NCBI RefSeq assembly: GCF_009604385.1
Contig: NZ_WEGJ01000039.1
Location: 1-62,814 of the forward strand
Length of the DNA stretch: 62,814 nt
DNA from: Streptomyces smaragdinus
GTDB taxonomy: Bacteria; Actinomycetota; Actinomycetes; Streptomycetales; Streptomycetaceae
Direction: 5' to 3'
Shown here: piece by piece, positions 7,111-15,540 of the stretch
Layout: the number at the start of each line of letters is the position of its first letter
Position numbering within the stretch: the stretch's first letter is position 1
Notes under the pieces: model-generated
Database searches by the model: none
What the model was told of the DNA's origin: nothing
The model's input: only the letters and a program-made list of their open reading frames with translations
Program-made: the position numbers and the translations under genes

Positions 7111-8911
7111 CGTCCCCCGCCTCCAGCTCATCCTTCCGCGGCCCGGCCTCCAGCTCCCCGGACTGCTCCCGCCGCACCCCGGCGATGACGTCCTGGATCC
7201 GCTGCCACGGCATGAACTGCCCCATCATCGCCGCATCCCCGGAGATGACCTCGGGCACCCGCATGTCCTTGACCTCCGCCAGCAGCGCCTGGACCGACGC
7301 CACCTCGGGCCCGAGCAGATTCGCCAGGGCCTCCAGCTCCGCGACGGCCAGCCCGCGTTCCTCCCGCTCGACGGCGATCTCGATCCGCCGGATCTGGGCG
7401 TGGATCTGGGCGCTCTTGACCTCCTCCTCCAGCGTCCGCCGCCGGTGCGCCTCGGTCATCGGCAGCCGGCGGATGCGGTCCAGCTCGGTGTCCTGCGCGA
7501 CGGACAGCCCGACGAGGGTGTCGGAGACGGTGATGCCCCACTCGGCCACGTTCTGCCGGACGCGGCCGGCGAGCTCGGCGCGGATCTCGTCCTGCTGCGT
7601 GAGGTAGTCCTCCACCGTGGCCGAGGCCGCGACCTGCGTGAGATAGCTCTCGACCGTGCCGCCCAGCACCCGCTCGACGAACCGCTGCACCGGACGCGGG
7701 TCGATGACCAGCCCGCCGAGCCCGTCCCGGGAGACCTCCCCGCCGAACTGGCTGACCAGCCGCGGCGCGGCGGAGGCCGGGATCTGCAGGGTCTGCGTGA
7801 CGTTGACCTTCAGCTGGAAGCCCTGGATGTTGATGACCAGCTGCTCCAGCTCCGCGTCGTAGTTGTCGGCCTCGGTGGGCGTCTTCTCCTTCCACTCCAG
7901 CGTCAGCAGCCGCGTCGGGATCAGCACGATCCGCGCGAACCACGGGTTCAGCGCATACACCCCGCCCTGCCGCAGCGTCTCCTGCTGCACCCCGCGCCAG
8001 CCGTGCCCGTCGAGGAACTTCCACGGCAGCCGGTAGTTGCTGTGCCCGTGCACCACCGGCCCGATGACGTCGTCCTCCGGCGGCGGCTCGATGCCGTGCA
8101 GCGTGACGACGACACCCACGTAACCCACCGGGATGTTGACGTGCCGCAGATGGGCCGGGGTGAGCCCGTCCTGCCGCCCGGGCCCGACGGTCGCCGTGGT
8201 CAGGACCTCGAAGAGGTCGGGATGGATGTCGTACGAGGCACCCCCGCCCAGCACCGCCAGCTGCCGCCCCTGCTCCCCGCCGCCCAGCAGGAACGCGTCC
8301 CCGTCCTGGAAGACGTCGCACTCCACGTACCGCCCGAACGGCTGGTCCGGCGGCCGCAGCCGCCCCACCTTGGCCCGTACGAGCCCCACCGTCCCGTCCG
8401 GCACATGCGTACGGGGCGCGAAATCGACCCGGAACAGCTCCGGGTTGATGTAGTACGAGGCGTCGCCCGGCAGCGTCGCCAGCTGCCTGCCCTGCTCCCC
8501 CTCGCCCAGCAGGAACGCCACCCCGTTCTGGAAGTTGTCGCACTCCACCCGCCGGCTGAGCAGCCGCCCCGCCGGCCGCGGCGCCCCGTCCAGCGCCGTG
8601 ACCAGCCCGATCATCCCGGGCGGGATGCTGACCCGGGGCGCCAGGTCGACGCTGTACACACCAGGCATCAGCCAGTGCCGCACCCCGGGCGTCAGACACC
8701 GCGCCTGGATCCCGCGCGAGTTGTCCGGCACCACGCGCTTGAACCGGGGGTCCGACGGATTGCCCCCGATCCGCCGGCGCACCACGCCGACCATGTCCCC
8801 GGGGATCACCACGAAGCCGAGCCGCCGCGCGAGCCCGCTCTCCGGATACACGACCGCCACCCCGCCGACCGCGCCGGCCGCCACGAGCAGCACGATCACC
8901 AGCACCACCAT
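7094..8911 (-). CDS. SPFH/band-7 (flotillin-like) membrane protein
   Basis: A 605-aa protein. The ATG at 8911 follows GGAGGAGG. Residues 1-20 form a membrane anchor. Residues 30-320 hold three related segments, each with a P-x-G-x-V/I-G-V/L-V turn (VIPGDMVGVV, IPPGMIGLVTAL, VPDGTVGLVRAK, IPVGYVGVVVTL). Two of them carry near-identical VECDxFQxGxAFLLGxGEQGRQLA blocks, so this region arose by duplication. Residues 325-490 are the SPFH domain. Residues 490-570 are a charged helical coiled coil. SPFH proteins form ring-like membrane assemblies. It is encoded 38 nt after the double-TIR gene in one operon, so it may scaffold or sense the membrane for the TIR effectors; that link is inference. Confidence 0.85.
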   Translation of the reverse strand: MVVLVIVLLVAAGAVGGVAVVYPESGLARRLGFVVIPGDMVGVVRRRIGGNPSDPRFKRVVPDNSRGIQARCLTPGVRHWLMPGVYSVDLAPRVSIPPGMIGLVTALDGAPRPAGRLLSRRVECDNFQNGVAFLLGEGEQGRQLATLPGDASYYINPELFRVDFAPRTHVPDGTVGLVRAKVGRLRPPDQPFGRYVECDVFQDGDAFLLGGGEQGRQLAVLGGGASYDIHPDLFEVLTTATVGPGRQDGLTPAHLRHVNIPVGYVGVVVTLHGIEPPPEDDVIGPVVHGHSNYRLPWKFLDGHGWRGVQQETLRQGGVYALNPWFARIVLIPTRLLTLEWKEKTPTEADNYDAELEQLVINIQGFQLKVNVTQTLQIPASAAPRLVSQFGGEVSRDGLGGLVIDPRPVQRFVERVLGGTVESYLTQVAASATVEDYLTQQDEIRAELAGRVRQNVAEWGITVSDTLVGLSVAQDTELDRIRRLPMTEAHRRRTLEEEVKSAQIHAQIRRIEIAVEREERGLAVAELEALANLLGPEVASVQALLAEVKDMRVPEVISGDAAMMGQFMPWQRIQDVIAGVRREQSGELEAGPRKDELEAGDATPDS

Positions 8912-8949
8912 GCACCCTCACCTCCTCCCGGCGCGTGCCCTGCCCACGC

Positions 8950-10401
8950 CTACGTGTGCCGCCGGTCCGCCAGCCGCTGATGGATCGCCCGCACGGTCAG
9001 CGACCACTGGTCGTGCCAGTCCTTCTGCGCCTCGTTCTGCGGGCTGCGCAGCGTCGGGAAGAACGCCGGGTGGTCCTCCGGTGCGCAGGCCGCGGCGCGT
9101 ACGAACGTCTCGTAGCGCGGAGAGGCCGCGTGCGGCGCGTCCGTCCACCCGTACGCCACGGCGAGCGCGGCGAACGCCCGGTGCCCGCGCCCCTCCGGGC
9201 GTGCCCGGCGCGTCTGCGCCCGAAACCCGTGCAGCCCGCCCCGCTCCGATACGGGCAGCAGTCCCGCCCAGGCCGTGTCGACGGCGTCGAGGAACGCGTC
9301 CGGCAGGGCCCGTCTCGCGTCCTCGTCCGTGGGGCGGATGAAGCCGAACTCGTGCCGCCCGGCCTCCCGCAGCAGCAGCGCCGTCGTCAGTACGTCGGCC
9401 TGCTCCACCTCGCCCGCGGCGAGCAGCGCGGAGAGCGTGGCGAGCGAGGCGTCGACGGGCGGGGGCACTGACTTCCGCCGCTCCGGCCAGGGCGGCGGGG
9501 TGTCGGCGCGGAGGCCGCCCCCGGACGGCTCGAGGAGCCGCCGCAGCTGCCGCAGCTCGGCCGGGCCCGGCAGCGCGCCGCCGCGCGCGTCGAAGTACCA
9601 GCTGCTGGCCAGCAGATAATGCCGCTCACCGCGCAGCAGTACGGGGAAGAACGGCCGCCCCAGCCGCTGCCCCTCCAGAATGTCCCGGCTCACGTCCTGC
9701 GCCGCCTGCGCCTCGGGCGACATCACCACGACCACGGCCACCGCACTGGCGAGCTGCCGCCGAATCGCCCACACCCAGTCATCACCCCAGGTCAGCCGCC
9801 CGGCCGTCCACACGGGCAACCCCGCGTCGGCCAACTGCCGCCCCAGCCCGCGCGCGTACTCCAGATCCTCACGCGCGTGACAGATCACCACGCTCGGCTC
9901 GGCCGGCCCGGTCAGCGGCCGCGCCGCCCCGCCCCGTACAACGCCCAGATCATCCTGTACGTCCTCGACCCTCCGCAGCAGCTCCTCCGGCGGCTGCTCG
10001 CCCCGGACGATCCGCGCGAGCAACGCCACCCGGTCCTCGAAGGCGTCCCCCTCGGCAGGCAGCCGCCGAAAGTCCATCGGAAGCCGGGTCGCGGCGAACG
10101 GCGGCGGCCCGGCATCCCCCAACAACACGGGCACCAGCCGCAGATCCCGCCCGGCGGAAGCCTGGAAGAGCGCCGCGTACTCCTGACGCAGCCACGCCTG
10201 GGCCATCGCGGCAGGGCTGAACACGACAAGCCCGGTACTCGCCGACCGAATGGCGTCCTCGACCTCGTGGACCACCACACTTCCCGGCAGCAACCGATGC
10301 CGGTCCTTCAACGCGCTCACCCCATGGGCACGAAGCCGCTCGGTGAGCACACCGACCCACTCGGCATCCTCCGCCGCGTACGCCACATAGGCGTCGGCCA
10401 T
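8950..10401 (-). CDS. Double-TIR protein with C-terminal GUN4-like domain
   Basis: A 483-aa protein. The ATG at 10401 follows AAAGGAGA. TIR-1 spans about residues 4-135 (AYVAYAAEDAEWVGVLTERL, later AWLRQEYAALFQ with Glu74 as the likely catalytic residue). TIR-2 spans about 169-285 (SVVICHAREDLEYARGLG, then VVVVMSPEAQAAQDVS). In TIR-2 the W..E element is replaced by SRDILEGQ, so catalysis there is doubtful. Residues 322-400 (LLAAGEVEQADVLTTALLL, then DTAWAGLLPVSERGGLHGF) resemble the tetrapyrrole-binding GUN4 fold, which in non-photosynthetic bacteria turns up fused to signalling domains. The last 80 residues are unassigned. It heads the operon with the SPFH gene. It may be a sensor/effector of a conflict system; the GUN4 call is by pattern only. 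Confidence 0.82.
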   Translation of the reverse strand: MADAYVAYAAEDAEWVGVLTERLRAHGVSALKDRHRLLPGSVVVHEVEDAIRSASTGLVVFSPAAMAQAWLRQEYAALFQASAGRDLRLVPVLLGDAGPPPFAATRLPMDFRRLPAEGDAFEDRVALLARIVRGEQPPEELLRRVEDVQDDLGVVRGGAARPLTGPAEPSVVICHAREDLEYARGLGRQLADAGLPVWTAGRLTWGDDWVWAIRRQLASAVAVVVVMSPEAQAAQDVSRDILEGQRLGRPFFPVLLRGERHYLLASSWYFDARGGALPGPAELRQLRRLLEPSGGGLRADTPPPWPERRKSVPPPVDASLATLSALLAAGEVEQADVLTTALLLREAGRHEFGFIRPTDEDARRALPDAFLDAVDTAWAGLLPVSERGGLHGFRAQTRRARPEGRGHRAFAALAVAYGWTDAPHAASPRYETFVRAAACAPEDHPAFFPTLRSPQNEAQKDWHDQWSLTVRAIHQRLADRRHT

Positions 10402-10653
10402 CCCCCGTCTCCTTTCCCGCCGGATCCGACGAGCTCCGGCGGTCCCACGACGCCCGTTCGGGCTGTAGCACGACGAACGCATGGTGTAACCGAGGTTACC
10501 GGTCACGGAGCGTCAGCGGGAGCGGCCTGTGCACAAGTTCTGCGGTTGGCCGGATGGTTGAGGGGGGACTGGCCGGACGCCGCCCCTTTCTGGTGCTGGG
10601 CGGGCGGGGTTTGGGCGTCGCGGGTCTAGCCGGTGCTCCGCGCTTTTGCGTGG

Positions 10654-11382
10654 TCAGCTCGGCAGAAGACTCTCACCGGTCACGAACCCTCCGGTATCGC
10701 CCAGCTCGAAAGCCTTGAAGCATACGGTCCGGCCGGCACCGCAGATCTCCGGGACTGAGGAGATCATGTTCTCCGGGGGTCCGTACGTCAGGAAGGTGAA
10801 CACGCTGCCCGAGGGGAACCTCATCGCGGCTTCCTGCAGCGGAGGCGCGTCTTCCAGCGCGCCGCCCGCGAAGGCGAAGGGGCCGCTGACGTTCTCGACG
10901 ATGGCGCCGTAGAGAACTATCTCGGGTGTCACGGCCGAGTCGTCGCGGTTGTACGTGGACAGGAAACCCACGTGCACGTAGCCCTGTGGCATCCGCCACT
11001 TCGCGAGCGCGTGGCACGCCTGCTGAGCCCAGCTCGCGCGAATCTTCATGTGGCAGTAGGTGTTGGGGTCGGGCATCCAGACGACATCGCCTGTACCGAG
11101 CTGCGGGAAGCGCCGGACGACTGCTACGTCGGAGATGGCCGGAGCATCCAGCGTGTCGGACGTCGACTCCAGGGTCTCCCTGAACCTCTCGACCAGCTTC
11201 CCATCCCGTGCGGTGAACCCCGCCCCGCTGACAGGCATGGCGGGAGCACGCTCGGGGAACCCGGCGGAGGAGCTGGAGGTCGATAAGGAAGAGGGGTGGG
11301 ACCGGGACGGAGAAGAACTCTCCGTACAACCGGTCGCCACCAACAGCAGCACGCCGACACACGAAAGAAGCCCAAGCTTCAT
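10654..11382 (-). CDS. Putative lipoprotein, unknown function
   Basis: A 242-aa protein. The ATG at 11382 follows GGGGGGTG. The N-terminus is a lipoprotein signal with lipobox LVATGC (Cys19), then a 25-residue Ser-rich linker. The exported domain of about 195 residues has four to five Cys (DPNTYCHMKI, QACHALAKW, EICGAGRTVCF), suggesting disulphides. It shows no catalytic motif. It would sit on the outer face of the membrane. The neighbouring small membrane protein and secreted protein lie on the same strand 130 nt or more upstream. No family is recognised. Confidence 0.8.
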   Translation of the reverse strand: MKLGLLSCVGVLLLVATGCTESSSPSRSHPSSLSTSSSSAGFPERAPAMPVSGAGFTARDGKLVERFRETLESTSDTLDAPAISDVAVVRRFPQLGTGDVVWMPDPNTYCHMKIRASWAQQACHALAKWRMPQGYVHVGFLSTYNRDDSAVTPEIVLYGAIVENVSGPFAFAGGALEDAPPLQEAAMRFPSGSVFTFLTYGPPENMISSVPEICGAGRTVCFKAFELGDTGGFVTGESLLPS

Positions 11383-11515
11383 CGTTCACCCCCCGGTTGA
11401 TGGGGAGCGTAGCCGAGCTTCCGCGTCGCGGCCACGACGACGACTCGGACGTCCCGGAGACAGCGCCCGCCACGGCGGAGAGGGCAAGCGGATCGCCCAC
11501 CCCAACCGCAGCGAC

Positions 11516-11737
11516 CTACCCGCGCCGAGCCCGATACGCGATCCCGACGCACCCCACCGCCGCGACGGCGAACACGATCCGGCTGTAGAGAGCGTCCGAC
11601 CACCCGCCCACCCAGCTCTGCGGCAGCAGCGACAGCGCTACGGGTACGACGAACGCGGCCCCCATGAGCGCGCCGAAGACGACCACGGCCCACCGCAGGA
11701 CGCGAGCGCCCCGCACGCCGAAAAACTGCTGCCCCAT
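11516..11737 (-). CDS. Small two-helix membrane protein
   Basis: A 73-aa protein starting at the ATG at 11737, 14 nt after the stop of the upstream secreted-protein gene, so probably co-transcribed. It has two hydrophobic helices (about residues 14-37 and 52-68) and an RARRG tail. The ribosome binding site is weak (GGCGGGC). There is no recognised family. Coding potential is supported by strong third-position G/C and by the operon spacing. Confidence 0.6.
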   Translation of the reverse strand: MGQQFFGVRGARVLRWAVVVFGALMGAAFVVPVALSLLPQSWVGGWSDALYSRIVFAVAAVGCVGIAYRARRG

Positions 11738-11751
11738 GCTGCCCGCCTGCC

Positions 11752-12228
11752 CTACTTGACGATGTTGTGGCACTGCACGGCCCGAACCTGGTTGCCTGCG
11801 TAGAAGGCGGCACAGGCCTTGCCGTAGTGCTTCAACGTCTTCTTCCTCTTGTCGACACGGCCGATGGAGGTCAAGCCTCCGCACGAGTGGTGCATCGGCC
11901 CCTTGACGATCCGATAGGTCCGCCCCGCCGTATCGGCGTACCGCCAGTCGATCCGCCAGTTGCACCACTTCCCCCCGGCGGTGTCGCCGCCGAAGGTGTC
12001 CTGCACGGAGGCCTCTTCGCGGGTGATCGTCCGCCCGGATCCCCTGATGAAGTGACCGAGGGTGGTGGTGGGCAGGCAGAGATTGTGCCCGCCGGCCTCG
12101 TAACAGAACTTGTCGACCTTGGCGTATCCCACGGCGCTCGCATCGGCTGGAGAAGCGAAGGTCAATGCCATGACGACAGCCGCACATCCGGCCGTCATGC
12201 CCCGCCAGGTCTTCGTGATCACGTTCAT
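11752..12228 (-). CDS. Small secreted Cys-containing protein
   Basis: A 158-aa protein. The ATG at 12228 follows GGAG. It has a signal peptide ending ADASA near residue 32. The mature protein of about 125 residues has six Cys (KFCYEAGGHNLCLP, GKWCNWRIDW, HHSCGGL, GKACAAFY, VQCHNIV), probably three disulphides. The pattern and basic C-terminus resemble small extracellular Streptomyces proteins of unknown role. It is the first gene of a short operon with the 73-aa membrane protein. No enzymatic motif is seen. Confidence 0.75.
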   Translation of the reverse strand: MNVITKTWRGMTAGCAAVVMALTFASPADASAVGYAKVDKFCYEAGGHNLCLPTTTLGHFIRGSGRTITREEASVQDTFGGDTAGGKWCNWRIDWRYADTAGRTYRIVKGPMHHSCGGLTSIGRVDKRKKTLKHYGKACAAFYAGNQVRAVQCHNIVK

Positions 12229-12871
12229 CGCCACTCTCCGTCCGCGTCCCCCGCCCTCGTTGTCGAGGGCGTTGCACTCGGGGCAGGAGGTGCCCCGCGC
12301 GATCGGTCGCATGCGGACCGTGACGGATTGGATACGTATGGTCATGCGTTGGAGTGAAGAGGAAACGCTTCTGTCTCGGGCTTGTCCCGGGGTGTCGATC
12401 GGGAGGTCGTCGGCGAAGACGTTCGTAATGGGGTCGTTCGCCCCATGGTGGTGAGTCGCGCCCTTCCCGTACAACCTTTACACCTCATGATGGATCAGTT
12501 GAAGTAGTAACCACCTGTATGTCTCAGCCTTCCCTCCTGTTACACGCGCCACAAAGGTCTTCAGAAGCAGTGATCAACGCACCCGACAGCCAGGACGACT
12601 GGCAGTTCGACGTTCCTACGACCGGTGCCAAGCGTCTGCCGCCCGATTCTGGCTACGGCAAGGCCCAGTCATTGAGCCCGACACCGTGGTCAACACGGAC
12701 GGTTCGATCTCCCACGAGAGCGTCCCTGGTTCCTCCGGCCTCGTCGGTGCGGCAGGGCGGGAGCCTGGTGCGGTTCGCGACGATCGACTCGAGCCGTCGC
12801 GCGATCGTGGAGCGGGACGGCCGATGACGGTGGGCCGTCATGACGGGGCATACTCGTCCCCCGTGACCGCA
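12229..12871. other. Non-coding left flank of the defence island
   Basis: These 643 nt contain no convincing gene. They hold the upstream region of the small secreted-protein operon, a small hairpin at 12428-12446 (ATGGGG / CCCCAT), and a CGTACAACC element at 12468-12476 that recurs upstream of the gene at 39760. From about 12470 base composition becomes visibly less GC-rich, which may mark the edge of acquired DNA. A plus-strand frame at 12519-12827 has poor protein character and no ribosome binding site. No tRNA, integrase or obvious direct repeat was found. Confidence 0.5.
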
Positions 12872-13309
12872 ATGAAGCCGTCTTCCCCGTCCGTCTCCTC
12901 CCGCATGTCACGACAGGCGTCCCGTGACACGAAGCCCGAGACCGCCGTCCGCAAGATTCTCTTCGCCGCCGGACGGCGGTATCGGCTGAACGTGAAGGTC
13001 CCGGGGATGTCGAGGCGAACGATCGACATCGCGTTCACCCGCGCCAAGGTCGCGGTCTTCATGGACGGCTGCTTCTGGCATGGTTGTCCCGAGCACGCCA
13101 CGCAACCGAAATCGAACGCAGCGTGGTGGCGGGAGAAGCTGGACAAGAACATGACGCGGGACACGGAGACGAACGCGCACCTCACGGCGGCAGGCTGGAC
13201 CGTGCTGCGGTTCTGGGAGCACGAGGAGCCGGCGGAGGTGGCGGTCAAGGTGGCGGCGGCAGTCGACGCGAAGGCGCGGAAGGCCAGGGGGAACGGGGTG
13301 CGGTTATGA
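12872..13309 (+). CDS. vsr: Vsr-like very-short-patch-repair endonuclease
   Basis: A 145-aa protein. The start is chosen at ATG 12872; a GTG at 12863 is equally possible. It has the Vsr signature in order: MSRQASRDTKPETAVRK (Glu23 region), RTIDIAF with Asp52 as metal ligand, VAVFMDGCFWHGCPEH with the Phe-Trp-His70 wedge and active-site segment, and WWREKLDKNMTRD followed by a GWTVLRFWEHE strand. Length matches the family (about 130-155 aa). Classical Vsr nicks T:G mismatches arising from 5-methylcytosine deamination. Family members in mobile restriction clusters are also proposed to act as the nuclease. It overlaps the next gene by 4 nt and is therefore co-translated with the methyltransferase pair. 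Confidence 0.92.
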   Translation: MKPSSPSVSSRMSRQASRDTKPETAVRKILFAAGRRYRLNVKVPGMSRRTIDIAFTRAKVAVFMDGCFWHGCPEHATQPKSNAAWWREKLDKNMTRDTETNAHLTAAGWTVLRFWEHEEPAEVAVKVAAAVDAKARKARGNGVRL

Positions 13310-14316
13310 GCGGGCTGCGGTTCGTGGAGGTGTGTGCGGGGGCCGGCGGGCTGGCACTCGGTCTGGAGCAGGCGGGGTTCACGCCGGTGCTTCTCCTCGA
13401 CAAGAAACCCGTGGCGTGTGCGACGCTGATCACCAATCGGCCGGATTGGCCTGTCCTGGAGGCTGACCTCCACACGTTCAACCCGGTGATCGAATACGAG
13501 GAAGCCCTTGACGTCGATCTGCTGGCGGCCGGTCTGCCGCGGGTGAAGTCGTCGGCAACGGTGGGGCGTTCCGACGACGACACGGAGCGGAGACTGCTGC
13601 GGGACACGATCCAGTTGCTACATGCGATCCAGCCCCGGGCCCTGCTGATCGAGAACGTGCCCGACCTGGTGGCCTCACCGGCGTTCGCTGATGTGAGGTC
13701 GGAGGTCGAGACCGAGCTGGAGCACCTCGGCTACGGCTTCTCCTGGTTCGTGCTCAATGCCGCGGACTTCGGCGTCCCCCAGGAGCGGAAGCAGGGGATG
13801 CTCGTCGCGCTGAAGTCGCCGTGGTTCGGCAGCTTCGAGCCGCCCCGGGCAACGGTGAAGCGGCACAGAACGGTGGGGGAAGCCCTGCGCGACTCCATGG
13901 CCTCACGTGGCTGGGAGGGTGCGGATCGATGGGCAGAGCAGGCTCAGGAGGTCGCGCCCACGCTGGTGGGTGGCTCCGACAACCACGGAGGAGCGGACCT
14001 TGGTCCGACCGGCACGAAACGCAAGTGGGCGCGGATGGGTGTGAACAGCGTCTCACTGGCCGACGAGCCTCCCGGGCCGGAGTTCGCCTGGGAGCCGGAG
14101 GCGGAGCACCACAGCATGGTGAGGCTCACCGTGGATCAGACGGCGATCCTCCAGGCCTTCCCTCCGGAGTGGCGGATCGTCGGCAAGAAAACCGCTCGCT
14201 ACCGGCAGATCGGACACGCCTCGCCACCGCCGGTGGGGCGCGCCCTGGGGGTGGCTCTGCGTTTGGCATTGGACGGGACGACACCACCCGTCGCCGGCTA
14301 CACTTCAGCCACATGA
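13306..14316 (+). CDS. C5-cytosine DNA methyltransferase homologue lacking the catalytic Cys
   Basis: A 336-aa protein. The ATG at 13306 overlaps the vsr stop (ATGA). Motif I is FVEVCAGAGGLALGL (SAM binding). Motif VI is LLIENVP (Glu117 of ENV). Motif VIII is QERKQGMLVA. Motif X is RYRQIGHASPPPVG. Where motif IV should read GGPPCQ, the protein has AAGLPRVKSS: the catalytic Cys position is Arg79, and no nearby Cys could substitute. The DNA at 13531-13575 is unambiguous, with no frameshift signature. The fold and cofactor site therefore look intact while methyl transfer to C5 should be impossible. It overlaps the intact methyltransferase gene by 4 nt, suggesting an obligate non-catalytic partner. 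The pairing is inferred. Confidence 0.85.
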   Translation: MSGLRFVEVCAGAGGLALGLEQAGFTPVLLLDKKPVACATLITNRPDWPVLEADLHTFNPVIEYEEALDVDLLAAGLPRVKSSATVGRSDDDTERRLLRDTIQLLHAIQPRALLIENVPDLVASPAFADVRSEVETELEHLGYGFSWFVLNAADFGVPQERKQGMLVALKSPWFGSFEPPRATVKRHRTVGEALRDSMASRGWEGADRWAEQAQEVAPTLVGGSDNHGGADLGPTGTKRKWARMGVNSVSLADEPPGPEFAWEPEAEHHSMVRLTVDQTAILQAFPPEWRIVGKKTARYRQIGHASPPPVGRALGVALRLALDGTTPPVAGYTSAT

Positions 14317-15539
14317 CCAGCACGGAAGCCCACCCAGTCGCGCCCGACGACTATCACGTCCTTGATCTTTTCGCGGGCCCTGGAGGGCTGGACGTCGCCG
14401 CTCACTTTCTCGGAGTGGAGAGCCTCGGGCTGGAGTGGGACCAGAGTGCCTGCGAGACCCGCTACGCCGCAGGACTGCCGACGTTCCACGCCGATGTGAG
14501 CGCCTTTCGCGAGGAACGGTTCCACGAGATCCCCGAAACGATCAACGTGCTGGCCGGCGGGCCGCCGTGTCAGACGTATTCCGTGGCGGGCAGCGGCACC
14601 GGGCGCAAGGATCTCGACCGGGTCAAAGGCTTCATCGATCTCATCGTTGCCGGCAAGCCGGACGATGAGATCGATGCGGAGCTCGAGCGGCTGAGTCCTG
14701 ATGATCGCCGAACCGGGCTGGTCCTCGAACCACTGCGATGGTTGATCAAGTCGATCAACGTTCGGGGTCCTGAGTCGATCAAAGCGATTGTGCTGGAACA
14801 GGTGCCTGCGGTGGAGCCGGTGTGGCACGCGTACGCGGACGTCCTCGAGGGCGGTGGCCTGCCTCACGGGGTTACGTACAGCGTGCAGGTCGGCACCCTT
14901 CGCACCGAGGAATACGGTGTCCCGCAGACCAGGAAGCGCGCTGTGCTCATCGCCCGGCTCGTGGGCTCCGGAGGGGTCGAGCTCCCGAAGCCGACGCACC
15001 ACCGCTTCACGCGGAAGAACGCCGACGAATCCGAATCGGACGCCACTCTGCCGATGGAGATCGGGGCCGAGGGAGACGACGCGAAGAAGGCGTACCGCAC
15101 CATGGGCGAGGCGCTGGCAGCCTCACGTACGGGGAACTTCACCCTGGTGTCGAACTACGGGCAGGGCGGGGACCCGAAGAAGCGCGGACGCCGAACGGCG
15201 GCACAACCGGCCTTCACCGTCACGGGCAAGGCATCCCGGAACGTGCTTCTTCCGGACGGCGACGAGACGCGCCGCTCCAATCTGACGATTCCCGAGGCCG
15301 GGATACTCCAGACCTTCCCCGCCAACTATCCCTGGAGCGGCGGGGACAAGTCCCAACAGGTCGGCAACGCCGTGCCACCGCTGTTCGGCATGCATGTGAT
15401 CAATGCGGCCCTGGGGTTGGGGCGCGAGACGATGCCCGAGACCCTTCCCCTGTGGACCAGCGCGTCGTCGGAAGAGACGAAACGCCTTCGGGATCTCGGG
15501 TGCGGGGACGAGAGCCGCTGCCCCGGCAAGCCGTCCTGA
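14313..15539 (+). CDS. DNA C5-cytosine methyltransferase (catalytic)
   Basis: A 408-aa protein. The ATG at 14313 overlaps the previous stop by 4 nt. Motif I is DLFAGPGGLDVAA (18-30). Motif IV is AGGPPCQTYSVAG with nucleophile Cys86. Motif VI is VLEQVP, so the usual ENV is EQV (Glu162 retained, Asn to Gln). Motif VIII is QTRKRAVLIA. Motif X is QQVGNAVPPLFG. The target-recognition region lies around residues 260-360. An insert of about 45 residues after motif IV (VKGFIDLIVAGKPDDEIDAE onward) lengthens the N-domain. It probably methylates cytosine in a specific site to mark host DNA. Its stop is 1 nt from the stop of the convergent gene. Confidence 0.9.
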   Translation: MTSTEAHPVAPDDYHVLDLFAGPGGLDVAAHFLGVESLGLEWDQSACETRYAAGLPTFHADVSAFREERFHEIPETINVLAGGPPCQTYSVAGSGTGRKDLDRVKGFIDLIVAGKPDDEIDAELERLSPDDRRTGLVLEPLRWLIKSINVRGPESIKAIVLEQVPAVEPVWHAYADVLEGGGLPHGVTYSVQVGTLRTEEYGVPQTRKRAVLIARLVGSGGVELPKPTHHRFTRKNADESESDATLPMEIGAEGDDAKKAYRTMGEALAASRTGNFTLVSNYGQGGDPKKRGRRTAAQPAFTVTGKASRNVLLPDGDETRRSNLTIPEAGILQTFPANYPWSGGDKSQQVGNAVPPLFGMHVINAALGLGRETMPETLPLWTSASSEETKRLRDLGCGDESRCPGKPS

Positions 15540-15540
15540 T

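Noticed and set aside
12519..12827. Plus-strand frame upstream of vsr
   Set aside because: It has no ribosome binding site and poor composition. It could be part of a decayed gene, but nothing recognisable supports that.
12686..12871. N-terminal extension of the Vsr protein
   Set aside because: The frame is open, but the sequence is unlike Vsr N-termini, which begin close to the SRxMSxxxSRDTxPE block.
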